A DNA stretch of 64,000 bases, from contig JADJSK010000016.1 of NCBI GenBank assembly GCA_016711705.1, positions 62,001-126,000 on the forward strand. Direction: 5' to 3'. Both the position numbers and the translations under genes were made by a program. The notes under the pieces are model-generated. The model did not search any database. It worked only from the letters and a program-made list of their open reading frames with translations, and had not been told where the DNA came from. Shown here piece after piece: positions 1 through 8,826 of the stretch (the first letter of the stretch is position 1; every line of letters begins with the position of its first letter). This stretch comes from Candidatus Brachybacter algidus (GTDB lineage: Bacteria > Bacteroidota > Bacteroidia > Chitinophagales > Saprospiraceae).

Positions 1-2
1 TT

Positions 3-254
3 GTCATGATCAATTATCCGATCATTGAAAACTACATGGAGCCGCGTCCACCTAAAACTATTGCTATTTACAGACCTGAAGAGATCAAAACACCTTTCAT
101 TTTAAGGCATGTGGAGACGCTGGTATCGGAGATTACGGCTTGGGAAGACTATGACGATGATGAAGAAATATTGCCAACAAAAATTGGTTTTAATCATGCC
201 TTTCCGACAGAAAATTTATCTTCAGACCCACATTTGAATGAAGGAAATGAGTGA
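3..254 (+). CDS. C-terminal part of an unrecognised protein (cut by window edge)
   Basis: The reading frame is open to the left edge of the window and ends at a TGA at 252-254. The first ATG in frame is at 6, but nothing shows that it is the real start, so this is best read as the 3' end of a longer gene. The visible part is about 82 residues, with a proline-containing N-terminal half and an acidic run (Asp/Glu, residues about 47-55). No signal peptide, membrane segment or family motif is visible. I do not recognise it and assign no function. Confidence 0.45.
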   Translation, partial: VMINYPIIENYMEPRPPKTIAIYRPEEIKTPFILRHVETLVSEITAWEDYDDDEEILPTKIGFNHAFPTENLSSDPHLNEGNE

Positions 255-573
255 CATGGTATGGGTAATGGGTAATTAGCTGAATTTTCGACGTTATAAA
301 TAAACCCTAAAAAGATTGCGATTACTCAAGGTAAGGTAGAAATTAGAAGTTAGAAGGTAGTTAGTTAGAATGAAACTTCGATGATTGAGTCCAGCAAATG
401 AAACCATTTAAATATTTATAGAAATCCTTTAGTTAGTAATATGCAGAGATTAGAAAGACTGCCATAATTATGGTAAGTAATCGGTTACCAAAAATCGGTA
501 TACTTTGATGCAGTTTTAATAGGTATTCTATAAGTTAGTACCACATTGATTTTTAATCTTCACTTGTTTCTGA
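255..573. other. Intergenic stretch without a supported gene
   Basis: About 320 bases separate the edge fragment from the convergent secreted-protein gene. There is a short purine-rich run around 335-370 (GTAGAAATTAGAAGTTAGAA), the reverse complement of a motif that recurs in other gaps of this window (CTAACTTCTAA-like, e.g. near 4315 and 18410). I see no RNA gene, terminator or promoter that I can support. Confidence 0.4.
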
Positions 574-1378
574 CTACTTTATTAAATATCCTTCTTCTTT
601 CTTCCAAAAGCATACGTCACTCCAAAAGAAAAGCCTGGATATGGCTCAATGACAGAATCGTTATAATCATTTGGATTAATGCTTACATTGATCTGAAATT
701 TCCTTTTACAGGGCCCTTTCCAAAACGCATTCCATAGAATATTTGGAATATAGATATTCCTTCAACCGTAATTATAGCATCATTGTAATTTCTGTATACA
801 GGAATTTGTTTGCCAAAAAGATATCTTTGGAATTTCAATCCTCCCATCAAACTTACATTGTCAGAATTTCTCCCTACTCCAAATTGTAACCCAAATGAGA
901 ATGGATCATATTTGTACTTGAAAATTAAATTATCTGGGTTATATAAATCGACCAATCTTAGGACATTCGATCCATAAGCCAAAGTAAGCATAGATTCAAA
1001 ATAGCCCTTGCCTGTTTGTCCAAAGTTGTCATAATAGCCAATATTTGCTCTTGCTTTATAACCCTTCAGTCTTCCAACATCCTCTACAAGATTTAAATCA
1101 TTGTATTCGGAATTGTCGTCAAACAACTTGTATGAGAAAGCACTTATGCCGGCTCCAAGCAACACATTTTCTGCAGGAGAATATATGACACTTCCATTGA
1201 TTCCTGCTGTTTTACTATTTACGTCAAATACAAGATTGGTATTACCATCTCCCTTATTCTTTAAGAAGCCCATGTCTATGGCATCATTATGAACATTTCG
1301 GACCGTTTGGCAGCTGCTTAAGCCAAATAAAATAAAAAGGAAAAGAGGGAAGACGGAGATTAAACTAATTTTTTTCAT
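574..1378 (-). CDS. Outer-membrane-type lipoprotein, frameshifted near its C-terminus
   Basis: The start at 1378 opens a lipoprotein signal peptide (basic MKK, hydrophobic stretch, lipobox LSSC at residues about 20-23). Glycine- and aromatic-rich alternating strands follow, as in Bacteroidota outer-membrane beta-barrel proteins. The start frame stops at 683. The other frame then continues without a break from about 712 to a TAG at 574-576 and encodes a barrel-like end (GFSFGVTYAFG). I therefore read one gene of about 267 residues with a one-base frameshift near 705-716, next to GGGCCC. The exact family is not recognised. The frameshift could be real or a sequencing error. Confidence 0.6.
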
Positions 1379-1415
1379 AATGCTTGGGTTTTAGATTTAT
1401 TTCAAAGTTAATTTA

Positions 1416-2460
1416 TTATTTTGAATAATGAAAATCATTTTGTCCGAGTTCTTTTACGAACTCAATTTGATCGCTATAATTATTAATGTCAAATGGCTCA
1501 CCTGAATTCTCAGTTTTAATATAGGTGCTGCCGGCATTGTAACCAATTCTGAACTTAAATTGTGGATTATTATTTTGATAAGCTATGAGTTTTTTCACAT
1601 CGGCTAATAAGGGCATATGGAGTAATTCCCGACATTTATTAACAAAAATTTCTCTTTCTTTTGTGCAAGAATAAAGCTTGTTATTGTACTCAAAATAAAT
1701 AGCATCAGTAAATGGAGCGCAACCGCAATCCGTCATTCCTTTGATTTTATTGTAGGTTGCAATTAAATCCGGGGACATTTTTCCCCGCAGTAATTGGTCT
1801 TGAAAGACTGAATCCGAATTAAAAGTTGAATCAGATACAACTACGAAAAACATAAATATTGGCTGATACATCGATGGTTGGTACATCGATCCTCCATAGC
1901 CCAACGCCTGTTCGGATGGATAGTCGTACTCTAGTATCATTTTTTTCATTTTGGTAGCTATACTATGATATACTAATGCCGCTGAATCAGGCTTTTTAAA
2001 ATTTACGTACTTTTGAAATTCATCGTAAGTTTCTCGAATAATTTTTCTGACAGGGAAGGGAGCAGGAGCATTATAATTATTTTGAACATAATATATCCAG
2101 GTTTCATCATTGATCAAATCCTCATATTTCTTGGCATTCAAAAAAACCAAGGGAAATTGATCTTCTGCCATCTGTATTATAACACTGACTGCCTCAGGCA
2201 TCCTCTCAGATTGTAAATAACATTCCAATAAATTCACTCTATCATAATAATCAAGCGGCCGAAAATGCCGATGCTTTTACATAACTTTTGATAGCAGCAT
2301 TTAAATTATTATCAGTAATAAATAATTCTGCCTGATTAATTCTTGTGTAAAAAGAATCCAATGCCGGTGGAAATGGTCCCGGGTCCCAACATTGACACGA
2401 GATACTATTCAGGCAAATTAATTGAATTACTATGGACATAATGAATGGATGAATCTTCAT
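1416..2460 (-). CDS. Secreted repeat-like protein of unknown function, frameshifted
   Basis: The gene opens at 2460 with a signal peptide (MKIHPFIMSIVIQLICLNSISC) that could also be a lipobox. A helical segment (ELFITDNNLNAAIKSYVKAS) resembles a tetratricopeptide helix pair. The first frame ends at 2251, but the next frame joins smoothly: removing one T from the TTTT near 2263 gives ASAFRPLDYYDRVNLLECYL and runs to 1416. The combined protein is about 347 residues. Conserved-looking features downstream are CGCAPF and scattered aromatic residues, but no known domain. I infer a periplasmic or outer-membrane-facing protein and assign no function. It lies 37 bases upstream of the outer-membrane lipoprotein on the same strand, so the two may be co-transcribed. 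Confidence 0.55.
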
Positions 2461-2797
2461 TGTACTTACATTAATGATATGACAAGATAACGAAAATTAA
2501 TTAATGATTAGGATATGATAAAATAGTAACGCAGCTGATGACATTTTATTCATTTGCTTTATAATTTTTGTTGGATAGTGCTAGACCCATTTTTGATCAA
2601 CTTCCAATTCCCTCATCATCTCATTTATAACAACTTTAATAAATTAAGAGCAAGATTCTCATCTTCGCAACTGTTCGCTGTTCATCTCCTCACCTCTTCA
2701 CATTCTCACATTCTCACATCTTTACACTATCTTTAAATTTAATTAGAACTCATCAATCAAACCAAAAATAATAATTAACAAATAATAACTAACAACT
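2461..2797. other. Low-complexity gap before mnmE
   Basis: AT-rich gap. Positions 2640-2735 hold a pyrimidine-rich tract with repeated CTCACATTCTCACAT-like units. This type of debris recurs near 25140 and 43380. An open frame across 2554-2736 is only the translation of this tract. No ATG occurs between 2740 and 2813, which matters for the mnmE start. Confidence 0.4.
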
Positions 2798-4161
2798 ATC
2801 TACACTTCTCTCGACGATACCATTGTTGCCATCTCCACTGCTCCGGGCATAGGTGCAATCGGTATTATCCGGCTCAGCGGTCAGAAAGCAATTGAAATAA
2901 CGGACCTCATATTTAAAGGAAAAAAACTAAAGGATCAACCGACTCATACCCTACATTTTGGACATATCATTCATCCTGAAACGGCCATTTTTATTGATGA
3001 AGTTGTTGTTTCCATTTATAAAAATCCGGCCAGTTATACCGGGGAAGACGTCACTGAGATCAGTGGACATGGTTCGCCGTATATATTGTCACAGATTCTT
3101 CAAGCATGTCTGTCAGCAGGTGCACGACTTGCACAACCGGGAGAATTCACTCAGAGGGCATTTCTCCATGGTAAGATGGACCTCGCTCAGGCTGAAGCTG
3201 TCGGAGATCTCATCGCTGCCAATACTACAGCTGCACAGCAAACGGCACTTAATCAATTAAGAGGAGGATTTTCCAAAGATCTGAATGATTTGAGGATCAA
3301 TTGATACATTTCGCTGCGATGATCGAACTGGAACTGGATTTTGCAGAAGAAGATGTAGAATTTGCTGATAGAACACAGTTTCGATTACTCATCGAACAAT
3401 TAAAAACCTCCACACATAAATTAATCAAGTCATTTTCCCTCGGTAACGCCATCAAGAACGGTATTTCTGTCGCCATCATTGGTCGCCCCAACGCCGGTAA
3501 ATCAACTCTGCTAAATGCCTTACTCAATGAGGAACGGGCCATCGTAAGCGATATTGCAGGTACTACCAGGGATACGATCGAAGAAAGTCTCAACATAGAT
3601 GGTGTGTTATTTCGCCTCATAGATACTGCCGGAATTCGTGAAAGCAAAGGGGACACTATCGAAGACTTAGGAATAGAACGTTCCATGTCAAATGCTGAAA
3701 GGGCGGATATCATCATTCATCTCATGGACATCAATGACGAAGTCGGAGAAAACCTGAAATGGATGGAGCCATATGTTGCCAAAACGCTCAAGGTTTACAA
3801 TAAAATAGACCTGCAGGATGACCCACCACAAGTCGAAGTCCTCAATGCAGAAATATACATAGCTGCCCGAAGTGGCATTGGTATTGACTCTCTCAAGTCA
3901 AAATTATATGAAAATGCAATTGGCGCTACTATCAATACAGAAGACACCATTGTCACCAATGCCCGGCATCAAGCAGCGCTTATTAAGGTTTCTGAAAGTT
4001 TAGATGATATCTCTTTAGGCATGGATTCCGGCATATCCGGAGATCTGCTCGCATTAGATATCCGCAGATGTCTGCATTATTTGGGCGAGATCACCGGCAG
4101 GGTGGATGTGGACAGAGATGTGTTGGGGAAGATATTTAATAGTTTCTGTATTGGAAAGTAG
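2798..4161 (+). CDS. mnmE: tRNA modification GTPase MnmE, frameshifted and without a canonical start
   Basis: MnmE (TrmE) works with MnmG to modify U34 of tRNA wobble positions. The N-terminal formyl-THF-binding domain is clear (DDTIVAISTAPGIGAIGIIRLSG; GEFTQRAFLHGKMDLAQAEA). The G domain has G1 GRPNAGKST, G2 GTTRDT, G3 DTAG and NKID. The C-terminal motif CIGK is intact. Two oddities are visible. The frame is closed by a TAA at 2786-2788 and has no ATG, GTG or TTG before the conserved N-terminus; ATC at 2798 gives the expected 5-6 residues of leader. A one-base loss near 3297-3302 breaks the frame between LNDLRI and LIHFAAMIELELDF. Because mnmE is a core gene, sequence error is the likelier cause of at least the frameshift. 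Confidence 0.93.
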
Positions 4162-4182
4162 CATAAGTAATTTGTAAAGAAT

Positions 4183-4405
4183 TATCACGTGATCGGGTGA
4201 TAAGGTGATAAGAGCTAGCTTAACTTCGTGATGTTAATTTCATGCGATTATTGACAGTTAATATTTCAATTAAATAAAGTTGCTTTCGGGAATCATTCTA
4301 ATTTCATATTTCTAACTTCTAATTTTGTAAACTAATCAGTGTCATCAGTGCAATCAATTAAATCCCTGCCTCTGTTGTCAGGCAAGCGTGGTTCATACAA
4401 ATGTG
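4183..4405 (+). repeat. Single dispersed copy of the ~210-bp repeat found at 18.26-19.14 kb
   Basis: The segment has the same order of blocks as the large array: GTGATCGGGTGAT microsatellite, AATTTCATGCGATTAT, AATAAAGT-GCTT-CGG, TCATTCTAATTTCATATTTC, and a tail containing GGCAAGCGTGGTTCA. It lies just downstream of an Rrf2 gene, as the big array does, but in the opposite orientation relative to that gene. No coding potential is visible. Confidence 0.75.
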
Positions 4406-4443
4406 TATTCGGCAATTGCGAACAGATTGTGTCCCTGTTTATT

Positions 4444-4884
4444 CTACTTTTTATTGCTTAAAAAGGCATCACCACCGACTAGATCATCGGCGAGTTCTTG
4501 AATAGTTTTGTTCTCAAATAAACAGATTAATTCGTGTTTTATAGTTTTGTATTCGTGATGCATTGGACAGGGATTTAGTCCTGAGCATTGTTTGAGGCCC
4601 AATACACATTTATCCAGCATCCCACTTTCTCCCATGGCTTTTAATACTGCCCTTACCGGTAATTTCTTTGCACTTTCTGTTATATAGAATCCACCATTAG
4701 GACCGCGCATTGAACTGATGACACAATTGTTTTTGGTAAGTGATTGCATGATCTTAGCCGTAAAGGATTTTGGCGAATCAATAGCTTCTGCAATCATTTC
4801 TATCACCAATTTGTTATCTAATGAACTTTTTTGGGCTATAAAAATTGTGGCCCTTAAGGCATACTCTGTTGCTTTTGAAAACAT
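4444..4884 (-). CDS. Rrf2-family transcriptional regulator with Fe-S-type cysteines (NsrR/IscR-like)
   Basis: The 146-residue length fits the Rrf2 family. It has an N-terminal winged helix (FSKATEYALRATIFIAQ; recognition region SPKSFTAKIMQSL; RGPNGGFY wing) and three cysteines at residues 93, 100 and 106 (C-x6-C-x5-C), where NsrR and IscR bind a [2Fe-2S] or [4Fe-4S] cluster. Family knowledge: such proteins sense NO, iron or redox state and repress NO-detoxification genes. Its neighbours support an NO role: norCB lies 1 kb away, and a second Rrf2 with the same cysteine spacing closes the ric operon. A weak half-palindrome (ATATTTAAA) lies just upstream near 4886-4900 and could be an autoregulatory site. 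NsrR versus IscR cannot be decided from sequence alone. Confidence 0.85.
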   Translation of the reverse strand: MFSKATEYALRATIFIAQKSSLDNKLVIEMIAEAIDSPKSFTAKIMQSLTKNNCVISSMRGPNGGFYITESAKKLPVRAVLKAMGESGMLDKCVLGLKQCSGLNPCPMHHEYKTIKHELICLFENKTIQELADDLVGGDAFLSNKK

Positions 4885-5124
4885 AAGATATTTAAACGAT
4901 TTTTATTAAGCATTATTTTACGATACTCAAGATATGGAAGTAAATGCGCAATGGTGAATTGCTCTCAGAAGCTCAAATATAATGATTTGGTTTAATAATG
5001 GAAAAGATAAAAATAATGGGTAACTTTTATATTATAAACCAAATTATCAAAAGCGAAAGTCCGCAATATATTGGAAATCAATCCTAAATCTATCTAAATG
5101 AAGAATAACTATAAATATGAATGA

Positions 5125-5341
5125 CTTAAGTTTCGGTAGTATAATTTTTCTTTTGAAGATTTTTTTAAATTTTAATAAAATGTTAAAAGGTAGATTTTAG
5201 ATGGCTTTCCATCAATCACATGGATATTTTTTCTATCAAAAGTATTAAAGAAAAAATATGAATCAATTAACTAACCTCCATCTAACATCTAATCCCGCAG
5301 CTGCGGGACCATCTACCTTTGTTTCTTAACTGCCGAAACTT
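5125..5341. repeat. Element bounded by imperfect inverted repeats (AAGTTTCGGyAGT)
   Basis: AAGTTTCGGTAGT at about 5128-5140 is mirrored by ACTGCCGAAACTT at about 5329-5341, giving 13-base ends with one mismatch about 190 bases apart. The interior is non-coding. Its right part (ATATGAATCAA, CCATCTAACATCTAA, CCATCTACC) recurs in reverse orientation at 13500-13590, next to ACTATCGAAACTTAAGT. A small palindrome CCCGCAGCTGCGGG sits near 5294-5307. The shape is that of a small non-autonomous or REP-like element in the 4885-5363 gap. I see no gene in that gap. Confidence 0.5.
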
Positions 5342-5363
5342 GAGTGAATGATTAAAGTGTTTA

Positions 5364-5792
5364 TTACTTTTCACACCATTCAGCATATGAATCTTTAGTT
5401 TCATATAACTTTAGGTGAGTTAGCCTTATATGTTCAGGAAGGTGCTCTTTTATCAAATTCCTTATGAAGATTATCAGATTCTCAGCAGTTGGTTCTGCTT
5501 CAAAGATGACCAGGTTTTCCGCAGCGGAAATAGTTTTATTATTATTCAGGAAGTCTTGAGATAAAAGTAAATGATGATCCATCTTATTTACTATCAGTTC
5601 TGTAACTAGTTTTTTAATATCCTTAAAATCGATCAAAAGGCCCGGTGCAGGAATATAATTTGTATCCTCTTCATCAGAGCATACGGATACATGAAGTTCA
5701 TAAGAATGGCCATGTATGTCTTTACATGCCCCCGAATAGCCATATATAGCATGAGCCATTTCGAAGTGAAATATTTTAGAAAGTGATAACAT
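5364..5792 (-). CDS. queD: 6-carboxytetrahydropterin synthase / 6-pyruvoyl-tetrahydropterin synthase family
   Basis: The 142-residue protein has the complete family signature. The zinc ligands are His14 (FEMAHAI) and His27/His29 (IHGHSYE), with the catalytic Cys23 four residues before the HGH. MDHHLL at 71-76, PTAEN at 101-105 and LYET ending at 132 supply the rest of the active site. QueD converts 7,8-dihydroneopterin triphosphate to 6-carboxytetrahydropterin in queuosine synthesis; eukaryotic-type PTPS members instead make tetrahydrobiopterin. No other queuosine gene is in the window, so the exact product is inferred from the family. The reading frame is intact although both neighbouring loci are frameshifted. 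A TATTTTTG box upstream fits its own promoter. Confidence 0.88.
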   Translation of the reverse strand: MLSLSKIFHFEMAHAIYGYSGACKDIHGHSYELHVSVCSDEEDTNYIPAPGLLIDFKDIKKLVTELIVNKMDHHLLLSQDFLNNNKTISAAENLVIFEAEPTAENLIIFIRNLIKEHLPEHIRLTHLKLYETKDSYAEWCEK

Positions 5793-5826
5793 TTTCTGTA
5801 TTGTGTTAGTTGATATTAATCGATCG

Positions 5827-5834
5827 CAAAAATA
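5827..5834 (-). promoter_or_regulatory. Probable Bacteroidota -7 box (TATTTTTG) for queD
   Basis: On the minus strand the sequence reads TATTTTTG, an exact match to the Bacteroidota sigma-ABfr consensus TAnnTTTG, 35 bases upstream of the queD ATG. A TTGC about 18 bases further upstream could be the weak -33 element. Confidence 0.45.
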
Positions 5835-5865
5835 CCAGAATTTATATCTTCAGCAACTGCTTGTT

Positions 5866-7220
5866 TTAGAAATTTTTTTTAAACTGACAGACCACCTGAT
5901 TTTTAATTAAAGGGAATAAAATAAAGTAAAATCCCGTTATTAAAGACATTCCCGACACAAAAAACACGATAAAATATGGCCTAAATTGTAGCATCATCGT
6001 TCCAAAAGCCATCTTTCCATCACCCATTTGCCATCTTGCTTTTAGCACTCCTGCTATGATCAAACTGATCCAAAAATCAAAAGCGAAACATTGGTTGTGT
6101 AAAAGCCACGATTTACCCATTTGATACTTTTCGTCATTGGCACACAACTATCTTTCAAAATATCAAATGCAATGGCCAGCAAAAGAAAACTATTGATGCC
6201 TATTGTAGCACCCATCGTATGCGCTACAGTAATATGAGTGCCGTGTGTATATACATTTATGGCCGGAATAGACATCGCTATGGCGAGAATCAATGTTAGA
6301 AAGATCCAAATATCGGCAGCCATTAGGAAACGGTATGCTGTATGATGATAAAGTTTGCGAGCTTCACTTACAGATGATTTCCATTGCCAGATGATCCTTC
6401 CTAAAATAAACAACTCCGTCATGCTTACTGCATAACTAATATATTTTACAAATGAATGGGTTGGCAAGGTGTAAATGTGATGACCCCAGTTAAACATTAA
6501 GTTAAATAATCCTGTAAAATAAAGGATGAAAGCAATTGGTGCATGACTGTATTTTTTACTGCCACTGATTTTTTCCATTAGAAAGATGCTACTCCCATAG
6601 ATCAACATATTCCCAGGAGCCAACCATAGAGCCATAGGACTTCCATTGCAATGTCATATCATTTACGATGTTGTTCCTGAAATATGGGAATATCCACAGA
6701 TATGATTCCATAAAAGTGAAGAGAGAAAAAAGAATAATCCGGTTAGCCACATCCACACATAGACAGGCAGATTATTCAGGCTGCCAACTGACTTTATAAA
6801 ATTAAAGATAAAAAGTATCCACCCAATGACTATAGGTAGCGCAAGTAGAGGATGAAATTCCCAGTATTCTCTTCCGCCAAATATACCCAAACAGTAGGAC
6901 ATAAGGATTGCAAGAACTGAAATAATAAAAATGGCGAACTGAACTTTAAGTAATAACGGTGAGAAAATATTTTTACCTGTATACTGCTTTAAATAGGTCA
7001 ATACGGAACTTATAGCAGCGAAGATGATCCAGAACACCACGGATGAAACATGCAATGGCCTTACTTTCTCGAAAGATAGATACTGTTTTAAAAAATTCGG
7101 TGCCAGATATTGCAAGGATCCGGTTAGGCCGAATAGCATACCAATAGCTAACAGTATAAGCCCTGTCAGAATAAATAATTTTGATGTGGTGAGTTTATTA
7201 TTGGTCAATGGTTCCATCAT
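5866..7220 (-). CDS. norB: Nitric oxide reductase large subunit NorB (three frameshifts)
   Basis: NorB is the heme-copper-superfamily membrane subunit that reduces 2 NO to N2O. The start is taken at ATG 7218-7220 (MMEPLTNNKL), overlapping the norC stop as expected for a translationally coupled pair; the more upstream ATG at 7262 lies inside norC. Several hydrophobic helices carry conserved histidines (RPLHVSS; NWGHHIYTLP; THITVAHTMGATIG). The chain is broken three times: near 6670-6690 (after WNHICGY, before FRNNIVNDMTLQWKSYG), near 6615 (one extra G in TGGGAAT, between GSW and NMLIYG), and near 6075 (one T short, between VSLLIF and WISLIIAGV). All pieces are collinear and complete. Either three homopolymer errors or a decaying gene would explain this. 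Confidence 0.85.
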
Positions 7221-7608
7221 AGTTAAGTGTAAAAGTTCTGGGGTCTGACTTGCCTGAAGCATCTATATCTTTTAAAAAAGCCAGGAGCAGAATTGGATTC
7301 TGATTGGGATAGATGAAAGACCGGCATGGCACCCGTCCCAGTGGTTAGAAAAGTCTTGATGTATTCTTCACCTCTTTTGAATATACATTAGTAAGATCCG
7401 GTCCCAAGTAGCCTCCTAGGCCATATATCTGATGACAGGCATTACAATTGTAATCCTGCCATATCAATTTGCCTGCATCTTCTTGTTGCTTTGAGGGCTT
7501 GTATTTTACCGGCATCACCGTATAAAGGAAGCCCGAATAACTTAAGAAAGCTCCTGATAAAAATAACAGAACAATTTTTTTGATTACGCTGGTAGACATA
7601 TGAAACAT
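7198..7608 (-). CDS. norC: Nitric oxide reductase cytochrome c subunit NorC (two frameshifts)
   Basis: The protein has an N-terminal membrane anchor (residues 9-30), then a cytochrome c domain with heme motif C55-N-A-C58-H59 and GGYLGPDLTN. In another frame the expected C-terminal half follows: RGEEYIKTFLTTGTGAMPVF, whose Met is the likely axial heme ligand, and then LLAFLKDIDASGKSDPRTFT ending at a TAA at 7198-7200. Frameshifts are needed near 7382 (AAAAGAGG) and around 7270-7310. NorC passes electrons to NorB, whose start codon overlaps the norC end by about 20 bases. Confidence 0.82.
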
Positions 7609-7626
7609 TATTCAAATAATTAAAGA

Positions 7627-7634
7627 CAAAGTTA
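7627..7634 (-). promoter_or_regulatory. Probable -7 box (TAACTTTG) for norCB
   Basis: The minus-strand sequence TAACTTTG matches TAnnTTTG exactly, 19 bases upstream of the norC ATG. The divergent gap to the PPOX gene (7609-7785) also holds a 10-bp palindrome TTGATATCAA at 7673-7682, a possible operator without the N4 spacer of FNR/CRP sites. Confidence 0.45.
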
Positions 7635-7785
7635 TCTTTTATTATTATCTTCGCACAATTATTTTATTCACTTTGATATCAATTAATGGAAATAAATCTC
7701 TAGATAGCCAAGAAATATTGATTTGGAATGAATTCTTATGAATAGGCAAAATATACCTTTTACAATTCAGTATAAATAAGTAATT

Positions 7786-8227
7786 ATGAACAAGACAATT
7801 GTAGATTTTTTAAATAATCAGACATGCGCTACTATTTCTTGCATTAGCGACAATGCTCAACCCTATAGTTTTATTTGTTTTTATGTATTTGATGCTGAAG
7901 ACGGGTTGCTTTATTTTAAATCATCCCCTGCAACAGATCACATTAAGTTTTTGGAAAGAAATCCTATTGTTTCCGGCACCATTTTACCTGATAAACTGAA
8001 TAAGCTTGTCGTCAAAGAGTCCAGTTTAATGGTATATTTTTAAATGTAACGGACCCTCTGTCACTAAATGCCGATAGAAAATACTATAAAGGAGTGCCCA
8101 TGGCAATGGCGATGAAAGGAAATGTTTTACCATAAAGATCAACAGTATTAAAATGATGGATAGCAGTAGGGTTTTTGGGTCAAAAATTCTTTGGGAGAGA
8201 GATCTGCCTTTCAGCGAAACAGTTTAA
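7786..8227 (+). CDS. Pyridoxamine 5'-phosphate oxidase-like flavin-binding protein (two frameshifts)
   Basis: The N-terminal 85 residues (FLNNQTCATISCISDNAQPYSFICFYVFD, then LYFKSSPATDHIKFL) follow the PPOX split-barrel fold that binds FMN, or heme in HugZ-like members. The start frame stops at 8043. Adding one G near 8018 restores VQFNGIFLNVTDPLSLNADRKYY, and one further base near 8132 restores the last strands (KINSIKMMDSSRVFG) to a TAA at 8225-8227, for about 146 residues. It faces norC across a 177-base divergent gap and precedes the small secreted protein by 37 bases. Its position in an NO cluster suggests a redox role, but the substrate is unknown. Confidence 0.65.
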
Positions 8228-8264
8228 ATAAACAATAATTATAATCTTAATCAAATATAAAAAA

Positions 8265-8657
8265 ATGAAAAAAGTAAAAGCATTATTTATTATGATTGTC
8301 TTGTTCTTGACAACTTCATCTGTCTACTCTCAGGAGGCAAAATGGCAACAAATGGAAGATTTTCATGCAGTCATGAGTGTGACATTTCACCCTGCCGAGG
8401 ATGATAATCTGCAACCTTTGAAAGAAAAATCCGGTGATCTGCTCAAAACCGCTACTGCATGGCAAAAAGGTCCCGTACCACAAGGATATAATGCAGCCGT
8501 AACTAAACCAATATTAAAGCGATTAGTGAAGCAATGCAATATTATCAACAAGGCTGTGACTGCAGGTAAATCCGATGTTGAATTGAAAAAGTTGATCACC
8601 GAAGGACATGACATCTTTCATGAGATAAAAGAAAAGTGTAATAACATGGGTCATTAA
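8265..8657 (+). CDS. Small secreted helical protein of unknown function
   Basis: The 130-residue protein has a cleavable signal peptide (MKKVKALFIMIVLFLTTSSVYSQ, cleavage after about residue 22). The mature part is about 108 residues, helical and histidine-containing (FHAVMSVTFHPAED; GHDIFHEIKEKC). No CxxCH heme motif is present. The spacing of His residues and the terminal Cys could bind metal or heme, but that is a guess. A strong intrinsic terminator follows. The frame is intact, unlike the PPOX gene 37 bases upstream. I assign no function. Confidence 0.6.
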   Translation: MKKVKALFIMIVLFLTTSSVYSQEAKWQQMEDFHAVMSVTFHPAEDDNLQPLKEKSGDLLKTATAWQKGPVPQGYNAAVTKPILKRLVKQCNIINKAVTAGKSDVELKKLITEGHDIFHEIKEKCNNMGH

Positions 8658-8727
8658 ATGACACTTGTTTTCTAAAAGCCTATTTCGTTATTTCCCTATT
8701 TAAGTTCGAATTTTTCTAAATTTTTTT

Positions 8728-8763
8728 GATGGTCCCATATCAAGTATGGGATCATCTTTTTTT
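8728..8763 (+). terminator. Rho-independent terminator after the small secreted protein gene
   Basis: The 12-bp stem GATGGTCCCATA / TATGGGATCATC has one G-T wobble and a 5-base loop TCAAG, followed by seven T. The first ATG of the next open frame (8746) lies inside this hairpin, which argues that translation of the next gene starts downstream. Confidence 0.85.
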
Positions 8764-8826
8764 AATTCTCAACTAATAGATATCGGGTTGATATTTTTAA
8801 AGATTAACAATCAAGCAAATATTTTC

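Noticed and set aside
546..737. 63-codon plus-strand frame at the end of the outer-membrane lipoprotein gene
   Set aside because: It is antisense to the frameshifted C-terminal end of that gene, whose minus-strand reading is clearly barrel-like.
2958..3260. 100-codon frame inside mnmE
   Set aside because: Out-of-frame shadow; the MnmE N-terminal domain reads through in another frame without a start codon.
7673..7682. FNR/CRP site in the norC-PPOX divergent gap
   Set aside because: TTGATATCAA is palindromic but lacks the four-base spacer of TTGAT-N4-ATCAA, so I do not call it FNR.
8746..8826. Upstream start for the 601-residue protein
   Set aside because: The codon lies inside a strong terminator hairpin, and the next ATG gives a more protein-like N-terminus.
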